Positions 31,866 to 42,902 of a stretch of DNA of 64,000 nt are shown piece after piece. The notes below the pieces were generated by a model. That model was not told where the DNA came from and made no database searches. It saw only the letters and a program-made list of their open reading frames with translations. A program made the position numbers and the translations under genes. How positions within the stretch are numbered: the stretch's first letter is position 1; each line of letters begins with the position of its first letter. Origin of the DNA: Brachyhypopomus gauderio (Eukaryota > Chordata > Actinopteri > Gymnotiformes > Hypopomidae); NCBI RefSeq assembly GCF_052324685.1, contig NW_027506893.1, forward strand, positions 1 through 64,000. The letters are read 5' to 3'.

Positions 31866-33031
31866 CATCAAACTAGGGCTGAACGATTTTGGAAAATAAT
31901 CTAATTGCAATTTTTTATCTATAAATTGCGATTGCGATTTAAAATCGCGATTTTTTTCCCATTGTTCCACTTCAGGAAACTCTGTTTCGGCATTTTTTTA
32001 TACAGCTCAGATACAGGGTTGCGGGGGGGGGGGGTAAAATGGACTAAATTTAAGTATTATTATTATATCGTGATCGATCGATCGCCTGTGGTTGGCGCCA
32101 GTGCGAACTACTAACTTTTTAGTCTAAAGCCTGGTGCGCGCTACGGTCGCTCGCGAAAGTATAAACCAGGCTTAAGACGCTCAATGCGTGGGAGTTGGCA
32201 ACCCTGCAGGTATAGCAACTTGGTTAAAATATGTGCGTGAGGGCATTTGGTAGCGCATATCCAGTGTGTTTAACAAAGCCATGAAGCCGGGATTGTTCAC
32301 TACATTAACGGACATCATGTCTTTCACTATGAACTCCGTTACTGCCCGAGTTATTTCAGCGTGCCGCTTCCAATTACATCCATAAGGAGTTACAGTTTCA
32401 AATGGTTCGGTCAGTGAACCCTGTCTGCTGGACCGCGGTCAAGCTATCTGCGCTTTCGCGATTCATCCGTGCTTTAAATCCTATTGCGCCTATATACGTG
32501 ATTTTATGGTATTTTGCTGCTCACCGCATACTAAAGCTGTATAAGCGCAGAGAAACACTTTTGCGTATTTGAAGATGCAGCACTGGTCGTTGGCATTTTA
32601 GCCTTACAAATATCATACGAGGCTTTGTGGTGTTTTTCTTAATGCTGAAGAAGGTTTGTAGTGTTACCTCGCGTCGTAACAACAGTAGCAAGGCACGTTT
32701 TGCAGGGTACCTGACGTTGAGCAGCATCTTTTTAAAAGCCAAAGTAATTTCACACAACTGATGTGCTGCCCCTCTTTGGTAAATTAGACTTTCAGTTGTG
32801 TCAGCTTCTATCGAGCCTGAAGCCATTGTGCAACAAGTTAAAGTGCGCTGTGTTAACTTCACTTCTCCACCTCCCTGCCTCCTGCTCGGGTTTGCTCCGT
32901 TCATCCTCGGCTCGGCTCGCTCCCAAGTCACGTGACCAGTTTAAATCGCAGCCTGTGCGATTAGACAATCGCGTTTTAAAAAATCGCGAAATTATCGCAA
33001 ATGCAATTAATCGTTCAGCCCTACATCAAAC
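31866..33031. mobile_element. Non-autonomous hAT element with 8-bp TSD CATCAAAC
   Basis: The element at 31874-33023 has ends TAGGGCTGAACGATT and AATCGTTCAGCCCTA. CATCAAAC occurs at 31866-31873 and 33024-33031. The subterminal regions are rich in AATCGCGAT-type palindromes. A short foldback (AAGCCTGGTGCGCG ... CCAGGCTT, about 32127-32172) sits inside and matches the arm motif of the hAT at 21999. No transposase is seen. Confidence 0.9.
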
Positions 33032-33576
33032 ACACATTGCCGAATCCAAACTACTGCCTGCGCTAAGCCACTGCATGGCTAGAATAATTGGTGGCGCACA
33101 GTGTCCCAGTACCGGTTGGCCACCCAGTCTGAGACAAACAAAAACCAACTGAAGTAACATACACACACACACACGTCACACGTTGAAACGGCACCCACTC
33201 ATACACTCCCAAATCTCAGCAAAACCCAACCACAGAGATCAGGGGAGTCACTGATAAGTTAACCAAACCAGTCAAACAGCCTCCACCCACCCACACCCAC
33301 ACACACACACACACCAACGATACCTAACACAGACACTCCAAAAGAAATCAACCTATACACCACCAATCTTACCCCCTGCACAGAGGAGACCAAAAAAACA
33401 CATGCCAGCACCAACTTCCTGCTTTTAAAGGGGAGCCATCATTTCAGACTGGGCACTTCCTGTCACTCAGCGCCACAGCTCCCCTATTGTCCCAGCCCAG
33501 GCATTACACCCACCCTGAACACAGTCCATTCTGTTACACCCACCCTGAACACAGTCCATTCTGTTACAATCACACT

Positions 33577-33609
<33 letters not shown>

Positions 33610-33680
33610 TTATACACACACACTCACACACAGTAGTTGTGTTGTGTGTTCTCTCCTCTAATATCTGTTCTTGTGTGCAG
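33032..33680 (+). other. NLR intron with CA-rich low complexity
   Basis: Sequence rich in CACACA runs (33166-33174, 33300-33313, 33582-33608) and a short direct duplication (ACCCACCCTGAACACAGTCC, twice near 33510-33560). It ends at TGTGTGCAG, the B30.2 exon acceptor. Confidence 0.6.
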
Positions 33681-34264
33681 ATGCGTGTGAGTTCACACTG
33701 GATCCAAACACAGCACACAGATACCTCTCTCTGTCTGAGGAGAACAGGAAGGTGACACGTGTGGAGAAGAGGCAGTCATATCCTCGTCATCCAGACAGAT
33801 TTGATTACTATGCGAGTGTGCTGAGTAGAGAGAGTGTTTGTGGAGAGAGTGTGTGTGGAGAGAGTGTGTGTGGAGAGAGTGTGCGTGGACGCTGTTACTG
33901 GGAGGCTGTGTGGAGTGGAGATGGTGCTGTTATAGCAGTGACATATAAAGGAATCAGCAGGAAAGGAGGTGGTTATGACTGTTGGTTTGGATACAATATA
34001 AAGTCCTGGGGTCTTTACTGCTCTAATAACAGATACACTGTCAAACACAATAAGAAAGAAACTGTCATCTCTGTCCCCTCCAGCTCCAACAGAGTAGGAG
34101 TGTATGTGGACTGGACCGCCGGTATTCTGTCCTTCTACAGCATCTCCTCACACACACACACACTCACACACTTATACACATTCAACTCCACATTCACTCA
34201 GCCACTCTATGCAGGGTTTAGGGTGTTTTATGATTCCTCAGTGTGTGTGTGTGAACTAGAATAA
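33681..34264 (+). CDS. NLR terminal exon, B30.2 (PRY-SPRY) domain
   Basis: Entered in phase 1 after TGTGTGCAG: the incoming T makes Tyr, giving YACEFTLDPNTAHRYLSLSE, the PRY LDP motif of fish NLR and TRIM proteins. The SPRY part follows: GRCYWEAVWSG (usually WEVEW), VTYKGISRKG, CWFGYNIKSWGLYC, RVGVYVDWTAGILSFYS and FTQPLYAGFRVF, ending at TAA 34262-34264. The domain is complete. Two unusual features are seen: an in-frame ESVCG repeat (about three and a half 15-bp units, 33830-33885) between the PRY region and GRCYW, and an HTHT stretch from a CA run near 34150. B30.2 domains are protein-binding modules; the partner is unknown. Confidence 0.92.
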
Positions 34265-34372
34265 CCTCCTGTGTCCTGCAGGAACACCTGAGTCTCCATG
34301 GTAACACTCCTCTACACACACAACTGGACATGATGACTGATCCAGTGAACATCATAACACATCAGACTTACA

Positions 34373-34405
<33 letters not shown>

Positions 34406-34529
34406 GTTGTGTAAAACTGCATTAAGTGTAGCAACCACAATCATTTTATTTTTTAATCATGTCGCAGGATTTGTGTCACTGCACAAACTTTTCTACGTGA
34501 GTGTCCCATGTTCGGGGTCAATCAACCAA
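34265..34529 (+). other. NLR 3' UTR/flank
   Basis: Short (AC)n at 34374-34402. No clear AATAAA is seen before the LINE begins, so the 3' end of the mRNA may lie inside or beyond the LINE. Confidence 0.5.
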
Positions 34530-36519
34530 ATCAAATTTTATTTATATAGCGCTTTTTACAACAGTTGTTGTCACAAAGCAGCTTTACAAGTGCCGAGTCC
34601 TAGCCCCAATGAGCAAGCCAAGGGCGACAGTGGCAAGGAAAAACTCCCTAGTTTTTTTGCATGAGGAAGAAACCTTGAGAGGAACCAAGACTCAGGGGGG
34701 GAACCCATCCTCCTCTGGCCAACACCGGTCACCATGACAACAACAACTACAATTTTGGACAAAGAAAGAAATAAAAAGAAAAAGATGTAATAATGTCCAT
34801 CTTGGTGTAGGCATATCCGGTTAGGCAGGAGGTGGCTGGCCCAGGATGGTCTCCTCATCTCGTTATTCCTCAAGCAGGCGGGCAGCCATGTGGAGAAATG
34901 AAACAGGGAGAATTAGCTCTGTATGAGGACATATACAGGACAGATGAAATCATGAACATTTCTGAAGTGTGGCAGCAACTCCGGCATTAAGTTAAATTAT
35001 TACAGCCTAGCTAAAAAGGCAGAACCAGAAGGTGACATAGACTTGGGGGCATTCTGAGACATTGGTATCCATCCACTACACTGTCAACACACTTGAGTGA
35101 CCACGAGCAGTGACAGGATGACAGCACCAGTGCCCCAGTCTACCATAAAACCCTTCGCCTATGAACCCCTGGATCTGTACCTTTATCTAAGGGGGGATAT
35201 TACTTATCAAACGCTAAACTAAATAAGTGGGTTTTCAACCTAGACTTAAAGATTGTGACTGTGTCAGAGTCCCGGACGCATTTTGGAAGGTTGTTCCAAA
35301 GCTGGGGGGCCTTACAAGAAAAACCTTTTCCCCCTGCTGTTACCTTATTAATTTTTGGAACTAATAAAAGACCAGCACCCTGTGATCTTAGTGCATGGGG
35401 GGGGGTCATAATAGCAAATAAGTTCCTGGAGGTATTCAGGAGCTAGCCCATGCAGTGCTTTATAAGTTAATAAAATAATTTTAAAATCAATACGGAATTT
35501 AACTGGGAGCCAATGCAGGGCTGATAGGACTGGTCTAATATGTTGAAACGTTCTAGTTCTGGTCAGAACTCTGGCTGCGGCATTTTGAACTATTTGAAGT
35601 TTATTTAGATTCCTATTTGAACATCCTGACAGTAGTGAGTTACAGTAGTCTAATCTGGAGCTAACAAAGGCGTGCACCAATTTTTCTGCATCATCCTGTG
35701 ATAATGCATTTCTTTATTGGCAATGTTGCATAGATGTAGAAAAGCTATCCTAGTAGTATTATCTATGTATTTATCAAATGATAGGTCAGAGTCGAGTATG
35801 ACGCCCAGGTTTTTGGCTACTGTGCCAGGTGTAATGGGGTAGTCTGCAAGATTAAGCATTAGATCTGGAATTTTCTGTCTTAAGGCCTTAGGGCCCAGGA
35901 GGAGAACTTCTGTTTTGTCCTCATTAAGTTGGAGGAAGTTTAGAGACATCTAGCATTTAATAGCTCTTACACAGGACTCAATTTTTCCTAAACTGAGTTT
36001 GTCATCAGGTTTGGCTGATATGTAAAGTTGAGTGTCATCTGCATAGCAGTGAAAATTGACACCATGCTTGTTTATAACTGTGCCCAATGGTAGCATATAT
36101 AATGTAAATAATAGTGGTCCTAAGCAGGGGTGCAGATGGCACTGGGGACGGGGGGACATGTCCCCTCCAGATTTATATTGACCCCATCCGAAATGTAGCA
36201 TCTACAAGCATAAACGTATATATTGTACAGCTTGGTCCCCCTCACTTCAGAATTTCCATCTGCGCCCATGGTCCTAAGATGGAGCCTTGCGGGACTCCAT
36301 ATTTAACTTTTGTACGTTTGGATGGAATATTATTGAGCTCTACAAACCGATAGCAATTTGTTAAGTAAGAGTGAAACCATGAAAGGGCTGTGCCTGAGAC
36401 TCCAACCCAGCGTTCTAACCGCTTTAGCAAGATCCTATGATCAATTATGTCGAAAGCTGCACTAAGATCAAGAAGCACTAACACCGACACATAGCCTTGA
36501 TCTGACACACAGCCTTGAT
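34530..36519 (-). mobile_element. 5'-truncated L2-like LINE with broken reverse transcriptase
   Basis: On the - strand from 36508 the frame reads LLDLSAAFDIIDHRILLKRL and YGVPQGSILGP. After a MITE insertion come [11 protein letters not shown] and [10 protein letters not shown] (catalytic YADD), then NLGVILDSDLSFD, SRLDYCNSLLSG, VQNAAARVLTRT and PQLWNNLP. The tail is the TATATAGCGCTTTT block at about 34546. This order is the palm, thumb and C-terminus of an L2-clade reverse transcriptase. Several frame changes and one stop make it inactive. Confidence 0.9.
36117..36278. mobile_element. 146-bp hAT-like MITE inside the LINE, TSD GTCCTAAG
   Basis: The element at 36125-36270 starts CAGGGGTGCAGATGG and ends CCATCTGCGCCCATG. 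GTCCTAAG occurs on both sides (36117-36124 and 36271-36278). It interrupts the reverse transcriptase between its QGSILGP and LLFTLYM segments. Confidence 0.88.
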
Positions 36520-37637
36520 CTGATGATGGGGTGATTGTAGCTAACAGTTAGAAATAACAATTTAAAACACAACTTCTCCAACAGCAGGGAGCATAAACGG
36601 AGATCACACTCGCTCAACGGATACTTCAAACTCTTGGTTTCTTACTGGTGACCATCAAAAATAAAAACAGAGCACACATATAACCGCTCACCTGCAATAA
36701 TCATTTATTATTTTAATCACGTCTCAGCAGGATCTGTCTGTGGTTCAAAGACGTATAAGACTTTTGAGAGGCCCATTTTTTAAATACTTAAAATAATAAT
36801 ATATTTGGCAATTTTCTAAACATTTGGAATGTAGTCTAAACATGAATTGTGTGAAAACTTCAAACAAAGATATTTTAGTGCTTTTAAACTCAAATGAATA
36901 GGGAAACGACGTTAAAAAAGTCATTTGGGGCGACCGCAATTTATCTTAAAATTAATAGATTTCCTTAACATAACTTATATTTTAATAAGTATCAGTAATT
37001 AATTGAACTGTTTAAGAAAGATATACTCATGTGTCCTTTCATTCCAAATTATGTTAAATTCATTTTATCTATAATGGCAGTGTCACCCTCATAAAGCAAT
37101 TCCATATATTTTTTTAATCATATAATCCATAAAACTGATTCAAAATGTGTAGATATAGTATCCACTTATTCATGTTATATCAAAGAATTATATTTCAACC
37201 AAAATGGACAGACATTATTTTTTACATTTTCTACAGAATTGTTTGGTTACCCCACATGACAGGTGGTCACCCCACATGATGAAAAACAGCAGGCAATTAA
37301 GACTATTCAATGATTTTGATAGTTAAAACACATTTAATGAAATTTTATGAAGAATCATATATATTCTTCATATATATGGAAGCATATCCATTTCATTTGA
37401 CACAAAGATCATAACATTAACAGTTTCCTCACTATTTCATTTGACACAGACATCATCTTAATATTTTCAATACTAATGCATTAAACGCTTGGACATAACA
37501 TTGAACAGCATTTTCCTTTTTCATTTTTCCTTTTTCATTTCATTAATCACTTAAACATACATTGTTTGCATTTTCCTTATGATTTCATTTAACACTTGAA
37601 CATAACAGCATTCTGCAGACACATTGTAGGCATTTCT
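36520..37637. other. AT-rich region, nothing firmly recognised
   Basis: Long AT-rich sequence. The phrase CCCCACATGA occurs twice (about 37252 and 37271) and recurs with variations near 38385 and 38610, suggesting one old element spanning 36.5-39.1 kb. Confidence 0.4.
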
Positions 37638-38061
37638 TTAACGCCAGCTATTTCTGAATGCTACCCAGTCTTGGCAGGTCAACTTTGAGAAGCGTGAAGT
37701 TGCTGGCTTGGGTTCTGAAATGACAGCATGAACATCTTTCCTAAAGTAGAAAGTAACATCTGGAGTTTGTGGCCAAAAGAACAAGTTCTTGTCATAAGAC
37801 TGTTGCATACAGCTGATCTGCAGTTCCTCTTCCACAACCTTTAGGACCTGACCTACATATGGAAACTCATCGTAGGTTACTATCACAAACCTTCCATATA
37901 GATCTTGGACACTTTCTTCTTGCCTAGGTGGCCCAGGTGGAGAGCTTGAGGGGTCCTCAGGTTTCTCAGTTTGCTGTATGGTGGCTTTCAGGTCTACTAT
38001 TATTGGCTGGTAACAAGGGCATGGACTCATCTCTAAGTGCTTGCAGAAGCAAGATACTTCC
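37638..38061 (-). CDS. Orphan coding exon, Cys-rich plus conserved-looking C-terminal domain
   Basis: On the - strand a CACACAG acceptor precedes base 38061. The frame then reads EVSCFCKHLEMSPCPCY, a Pro/Ser/Glu-rich linker, DLYGRFVIVTYDEFPYVGQV, SCMQQSYDKNLFFWP and FRKDVHAVI, with the stop ending at 37638. The pattern (a Cys cluster, then an FV.V.YD...PY.G.V fold, then FFWP) resembles a module I recall from uncharacterised fish proteins linked to transposons, but I cannot name the family. The frame is open without breaks, and upstream exons were not found. It could be the last exon of a host-like gene fragment captured by an element, or of a DNA transposon gene. Function unknown. Confidence 0.5.
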
Positions 38062-39264
38062 CTGTGTGTTATCTTTGCAGGTTGTTTAATCGGAAGTTTA
38101 ACAGGTTGTTTAAAAGAAAGTTTAATCAAATATAACAGGCTAATGCTTAGCTATAGAACCCAAGCTAGCTACTTCTCACCACATATCACTGACAAATTTA
38201 CATTAAAAATAAAGATTTGCATATAAAACTTATTATTTACAGTTTTAGGTTGGTCGCCCCACACAAAATGTGACGTATACACTGCAGCAGTTTTAAAAAG
38301 GATTCATTTGTAAAAATGACATCATCTTTGAGATGATTGTCAAAATCAAAGTCTTATAATTGTATTTTCTTTATTGTCGCCCCAGATGATATTTCAGACA
38401 ATGAACATATTCGGACAAGATTTGTTTGTTTATTATGATTGAAATGTGTGTACAAATCTTTCATAACTTTGGAAAGTTTGATTTTGGAAAAATCAATAAA
38501 TGGAAAACAAGTTTAAAATGATGCCAAATAGGGTAAGGATCATATTTAAATTATTTTAAGTTAATTTAAAACCAGTTGTCCAAACAGAAGTCAAGGCCGG
38601 ACGGTCGCCCCACATGATGTTTTCACACTTCAGATGGCAGAAAATGGCCAATAGCCATAAGAGTGGGCTTATGTATAAGGGAGGTGTTAGACATACAGTA
38701 CGTTATAATTTTATTCATTTTAATGTTTATTATTAGGTAAAAAGTTCAATCGGACAGAAAAAGCAAGCGTCACGTCTTTGACCCCTGTACAAATGAAGCT
38801 AAAGTTAGACAAACTAGCATCAAGTATTCTGATCACAAACCTTAAAATACAATCTTAAATGAATGCCCGTTTAATCCTAACCCCGTACATTCATATATTT
38901 AACCATTTAGAGATTCATTAATGACCCAATCTTAAATAAAATCAAAATAAAATACTTGCTTATCTTCAAATGAGCGGGAGGAGTATCTACTTGTGGCAGT
39001 GCACAAACCTTTCTGTCGCGAGTATCCCATAATCCCTTGCGGGCTGCAGTGTTGACGTCAGATTAGTGGTGCCAACTTATTTTAGCAGGAATTTCACAAA
39101 TTATTTTACACCATTACACACACACACACACACACGTACACACAGACACATTTTTCTCTCTTTCTTTGTCATGCTGGCCCTTCTGTCTCTTTATCACACA
39201 AAAACATGATTATATTTTGGTCTTTAACACAGTCTATAACATTTAAAATTTATTTAGAATTCAT
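38062..39264. other. AT-rich region, probable old transposon sequence
   Basis: No exon recognised. Sequence near 38985-39030 (GTGCACAAACCTTTCTGTCG...GTATCCCAT) resembles sequence near 34474-34510 (CTGCACAAACTTTTCTACG...GTGTCCCAT), so both may be parts of one repeat family. Confidence 0.35.
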
Positions 39265-39267
39265 TTA

Positions 39268-39316
<49 letters not shown>
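39265..39316. repeat. (CT)n microsatellite
   Basis: About 45 bp of CT followed by CCCTAG. It resembles an acceptor, but no coding exon follows. Confidence 0.9.
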
Positions 39317-39318
<2 letters not shown>

Positions 39319-39395
39319 AGAGTGTTAGGTTTGATAATTATGGTTCTTAGATGTATTGTTCTTCTGTTTAAAATGGTGTGTCCTGATCACCATCA

Positions 39396-39598
39396 GCTGA
39401 CACCCTCAGTCTCTTCTCTTAAGAGTGATATATTTGTGTTTATCTGACACCCTCAGTCTCTTCTATTAAGAGTGATGATGTATTTGTGTTTATCTGACAC
39501 CCTCAGTCTCTTCTCTTAAGAGTGATGATGTATTTGTGTTTATCTGACACCCTCAGTCTCTTCTCTTAAGAGTGATGATGTATTTGTGTTTATCTGAT
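39396..39598. repeat. 50-bp minisatellite, 4 units
   Basis: Unit CTGACACCCTCAGTCTCTTC plus TCTTAAGAGTGATGATGTATTTGTGTTTAT. The first copies lack the second GATG. CTCTTAAGAG is a palindrome within each unit. Confidence 0.92.
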
Positions 39599-39746
39599 CC
39601 TCTTTATAAACAATAAATCTTTGGATTGTGTGAACTCTGAAACGGTTTTCATTCTGTGTGTCTAATTTGTAGTGATACACATGTAAAGATGTTTTATGTA
39701 TGATCATCAGAATAACCCAGTACAGTATATATGATCACAGTACAGT

Positions 39747-40215
39747 ATGAATGAATGTTTCAACTTATATAGTGCCTTTTCAGGATACCCAAGGTGCTTT
39801 ACAATTGTTTACACAGCTACGTCTCAGACAACCAATCACACACTGGCGAGAAGCGGCAGCCAATTGCGCACAGCATACTCTCTACCGGGATCCACAGCCC
39901 CCTGGGGGACTGAATGGGGTGCAGGAAGGGGAGAGAGAGGACAGACCCTAGTGACAGAGCACCATCCACCACTGGGCACACAAGCACACACACTCAAACA
40001 ACAACTTGTTTTTATTGAACAGAGAGAGACACAGACACACACTCAGGGAGAATTTGTCCGGGACTGACAATTTACCTAACCTCCATGTTTTTGGACTGTG
40101 AGAGGAAACCCACACAGGGAGAACATGGAAACTCCACTCAGATAGGGACTTGAACCCAAGACCCCAGTGCTGAGAGGCAAACGTGCTAACCACCTAGCCA
40201 CTGTGTTGCCCAAAC
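39747..40215 (-). mobile_element. SINE/LINE-tail-like fish repeat
   Basis: Begins with TTTCAACTTATATAGTGCC and AAGGTGCTTTACAA, and contains CCATGTTTTTGGACTGTGAG, GGAGAACATGGAAACTCC and GAGGCAAACGTGCTAACCAC. The same blocks recur at 44460-44757. The last blocks are the complement of the tRNA-like SINE at 45624-45945, so they lie on the - strand relative to it. Confidence 0.65.
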
Positions 40216-40810
40216 TGAGTATTATACAGTGTATTATAGAGTATTAAATATGACCCCCACACAGTATTAAATATCATCAGAGTACAGTATGAATGAATGA
40301 ATGAATGTTTCAATTTATATAGTATTAAGTATTATACAGTGTATTATAGAGTATTAAATATGATCACATTGCAGTACTGAGTATTATACAGTGTATTAAA
40401 TATGATCACACAAAGGGTTTAAGGGTCTTTTTGTCTTCAGTGAAGTTTATTCAAACAGGAACAGAACAATTTAATAAATCTACATGAAGTGTGAGACTAA
40501 CAGTTAAAACAGTTAAAAACACAAACTGACATACTTGATGCTACTTAGACGTGTGATGATGCTGCAGACCAGTGGAACTTTCATTTTCAAACATCTGATT
40601 ATTCAGTACAACATCTGTGTTACATCTGGCTGTTGTGTGTAAAATGGATTTTGAGGTTCTCTGCTTTTAATGACATTGGGATGGACCTCAAATACAAACA
40701 TTTTAATTTTAAATTAGTCAAAAATTGTCAAACAAATACAAACATCAATTAAACTGGATCAGTTAATACTTTAACAGTTTTTACCTTTTACATTTGCAGC
40801 ATTTGGGAGA
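40216..40810. other. No feature seen
   Basis: Contains short local duplications of GTATTATACAGTGTATTA (40218-40390), otherwise AT-rich unique-looking sequence. Confidence 0.5.
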
Positions 40811-41460
40811 CTTCACTCTGTAGTCTTAACTTTGCTGTATATAAAGACTTCACTCTGTAGTCTTAACTGAGCTGTATATAAAGGCTTCACTCTGTAGTCT
40901 TAACTGAGCTGTATATAAAGACTTCACTCTGTAGTCTTAACTGAGCTGTATATAAAGGCTTCACTCTGTAGTCTTAACTGAGCTGTATATAAAGGCTTCA
41001 CTCTGTAGTCTTAACTGAGCTGTATATAAAGACTTCAGTCTGTAGTCTTAACTGAGCTGTATATAAAGGCTTCACTCTGTAGTCTTAACTGAGCTGTATA
41101 TAAAGACTTCACTCTGTAGTCTTAACTGAGCTGTATATAAAGACTTCAGTCTGTAGTCTTAACTAAGCTGTATATAAAGACTTCAGTCTGTAGTCTTAAC
41201 TGAGCTGTATATAAAGGCTTCACTCTGCAGTCTTAACTGAGCTGTATATAAAGACTTCACTCTGCAGTCTTAACTGAGCTGTATATAAAGGCTTCACTCT
41301 GTAGCCTTAACTGAGCTGTATATAAAGGCTTCACTCTGTAGTCTTAACTGAGCTGTATATAAAGACTTCACTCTGTAGTCTTAACTGAGCTGTATATAAA
41401 GACTTCACTCTGTAGTCTTAACTGAGCTGTATATAAAGACTTCCCTCTGTAGTCTTAACT
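40811..41460. repeat. 37-bp minisatellite, about 17 units
   Basis: Unit CTTCACTCTGTAGTCTTAAC plus TGAGCTGTATATAAAGG or AAAGA. Each unit contains TATATAAA, so the array carries about 17 evenly spaced TATA-like motifs. Confidence 0.95.
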
Positions 41461-41627
41461 GATCAATATATCATTTATATAGGTTTATATGTCTAAGTGT
41501 CATTCAAACTCTTGATAATTTGGTGATGTTCCAGCGCCCCCTACTGACGAGCCGCCACTGCCTGCTGAGATCAGAGACCAAGAATTCATAATTCAAAGAA
41601 ATTCATAACACTCAAAGAATTCATAAT

Positions 41628-41945
41628 TCAGTGTCCGCTCCAAGTCAGGATTCTGTGCAGGCCAGTCAAGTTCATCCACACCAGACTCTGCCAATTGTCT
41701 AAAATGTCTTGGTATACTGAAGCATTTAGAGTTCCTTTCACTGGAACTAAGGGGTCAAGCCCAGATCCTGAAAAACAACCCCACACCATAATCCCCCCTC
41801 CACCAAACTTTACACTTGGCACAATGCAGTCAGCCAAGTGCCATTCTCCTGGCAACCACCAAACCCAGACTCATCCTTCAGATTGTTGGATGGAGAAGCG
41901 TGATTCGTCACTCCAGAGAACGCACCTCCACTGCTCTAGAGTCCA
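41628..41945 (-). pseudogene. Tc1-like transposase fragment
   Basis: On the - strand the frame reads [25 protein letters not shown] (quoted only in part as [13 protein letters not shown]), then [17 protein letters not shown], the region before the second catalytic Asp of Tc1/mariner transposases. Upstream on the - strand, weak VTNHASP...KDESGFGG pieces match the preceding part. The rest is missing. Confidence 0.75.
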
Positions 41946-42367
41946 GTTGAAAATAATTGAAAATTTATTGAAAATAAAGGAGCATTTAAAATAAATATAT
42001 ATTTAAAGTAGTGTATATGTGTGTTTGCATATATACAGTACTGTGCAAATGTTCATAGAGGTTAATAGAAGTATTAACAGAAGTGTTAATAGTGTAACGC
42101 GGTTACGTGCTGAAACAGTAATCACCGCGTGATGATACGGAGATTAAGTGGATCCAAGCCAAAATCTAGATTTTATTTAGATTTTTTGTTAATTCACTTT
42201 GCATTTTGTTGACAAACTTAACACTTCAATCTTACCTTAGCAAAGAATTTTTACCTTGCATCATTTATTCCACACCTGCCTAAACCTTCTGCACAATACT
42301 GTAAATAAGAGCCTTCAATTACTGGGCCATGACACAATTGTTGAGCACGTATAGTTTGCATGTACAG
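41946..42367. other. No feature seen
   Basis: AT-rich, non-coding; a short GTAACGCGGTTACG palindrome near 42095. Confidence 0.45.
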
Positions 42368-42816
42368 TGTGACAGAAATTATTGATTAGATCATGTTTAG
42401 TTATTATAAGAGATCATTATGAACTTTATGATTTAGGACATGTCCATTCTGACTAAGCAGAAGGACTACAATAATGAAGTAGTGTGATTCAGTGTAATCA
42501 TGTTTAGTTATTATAAGAGATCATTATGAACGTTATGATTTAGTATTTGTCCATTCTGACTAAGCAGAAGGACTACAATAATGTAGTGTGATTCAGTGTA
42601 ACCATGTTTAGTTCATATTAAATCATGACAAAATGATTTTCCACACACACTTTGACTATAAGAATCTGGACTGAAAGAGACAGTTCAGAGTTACTGCATG
42701 AAGCGTAAGCTTCACATCATACTTTTATACTTTTATATTTTGTAACTCTTGCTATCAAATAAATACTGCTTAATATATTATAAGACCTCCACTTCTGCTC
42801 CATCAATTCCACCACA
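42368..42816 (+). mobile_element. Possible solo LTR of retroviral type with U3 duplication
   Basis: Starts TGTGACAGAAATTATTG and ends TTCCACCACA. An enhancer-like block of about 105 bp is directly repeated (ATCATGTTTAGTTATTATAA at about 42389 and 42498). CTATAAGAATC (TATA-like, about 42657) and CAAATAAATACTGC (poly(A)-signal-like, about 42756) follow at suitable spacing. I found no convincing target duplication, so the exact ends are provisional. No coding sequence. Confidence 0.45.
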
Positions 42817-42902
42817 CAAGTTAAGTGTCTGGTGTGTATATTCAGTAGGAGCTACAGGGCAGACCAGTTCAGACACTCATTTTTAATTTTAGCATTTCTA
42901 TA

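Larger units (their letters stand above)
4454..34264 (+). other. 3' part of a fish NLRC3-like NLR gene (LRR-linker-B30.2), gene span
   Basis: Five exons read consistently on the + strand: LRR exons 4454-4627, 16795-16968 and 21597-21770 (174 nt each, phase 2 to 2), a 47-nt linker exon 31408-31454 (phase 2 to 1) and a terminal B30.2 exon 33681-34264. Each internal exon has AG at its acceptor and GT at its donor. The order LRR exons, short basic linker, PRY-SPRY is known for the expanded teleost NLR (NLR-C) family of cytosolic sensors. The FISNA and NACHT exons are not in the window and should lie upstream. Introns of about 12.2, 4.6, 9.6 and 2.2 kb are mostly transposons and minisatellites. 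Additional LRR exons could have been missed. I see no stop or frameshift in the exons found. Confidence 0.85.

Noticed and set aside
39300..39420. Possible exon after CTCTCTCCCTAG
   Set aside because: The acceptor-like site is followed by no open coding exon with recognisable similarity and runs into a minisatellite.
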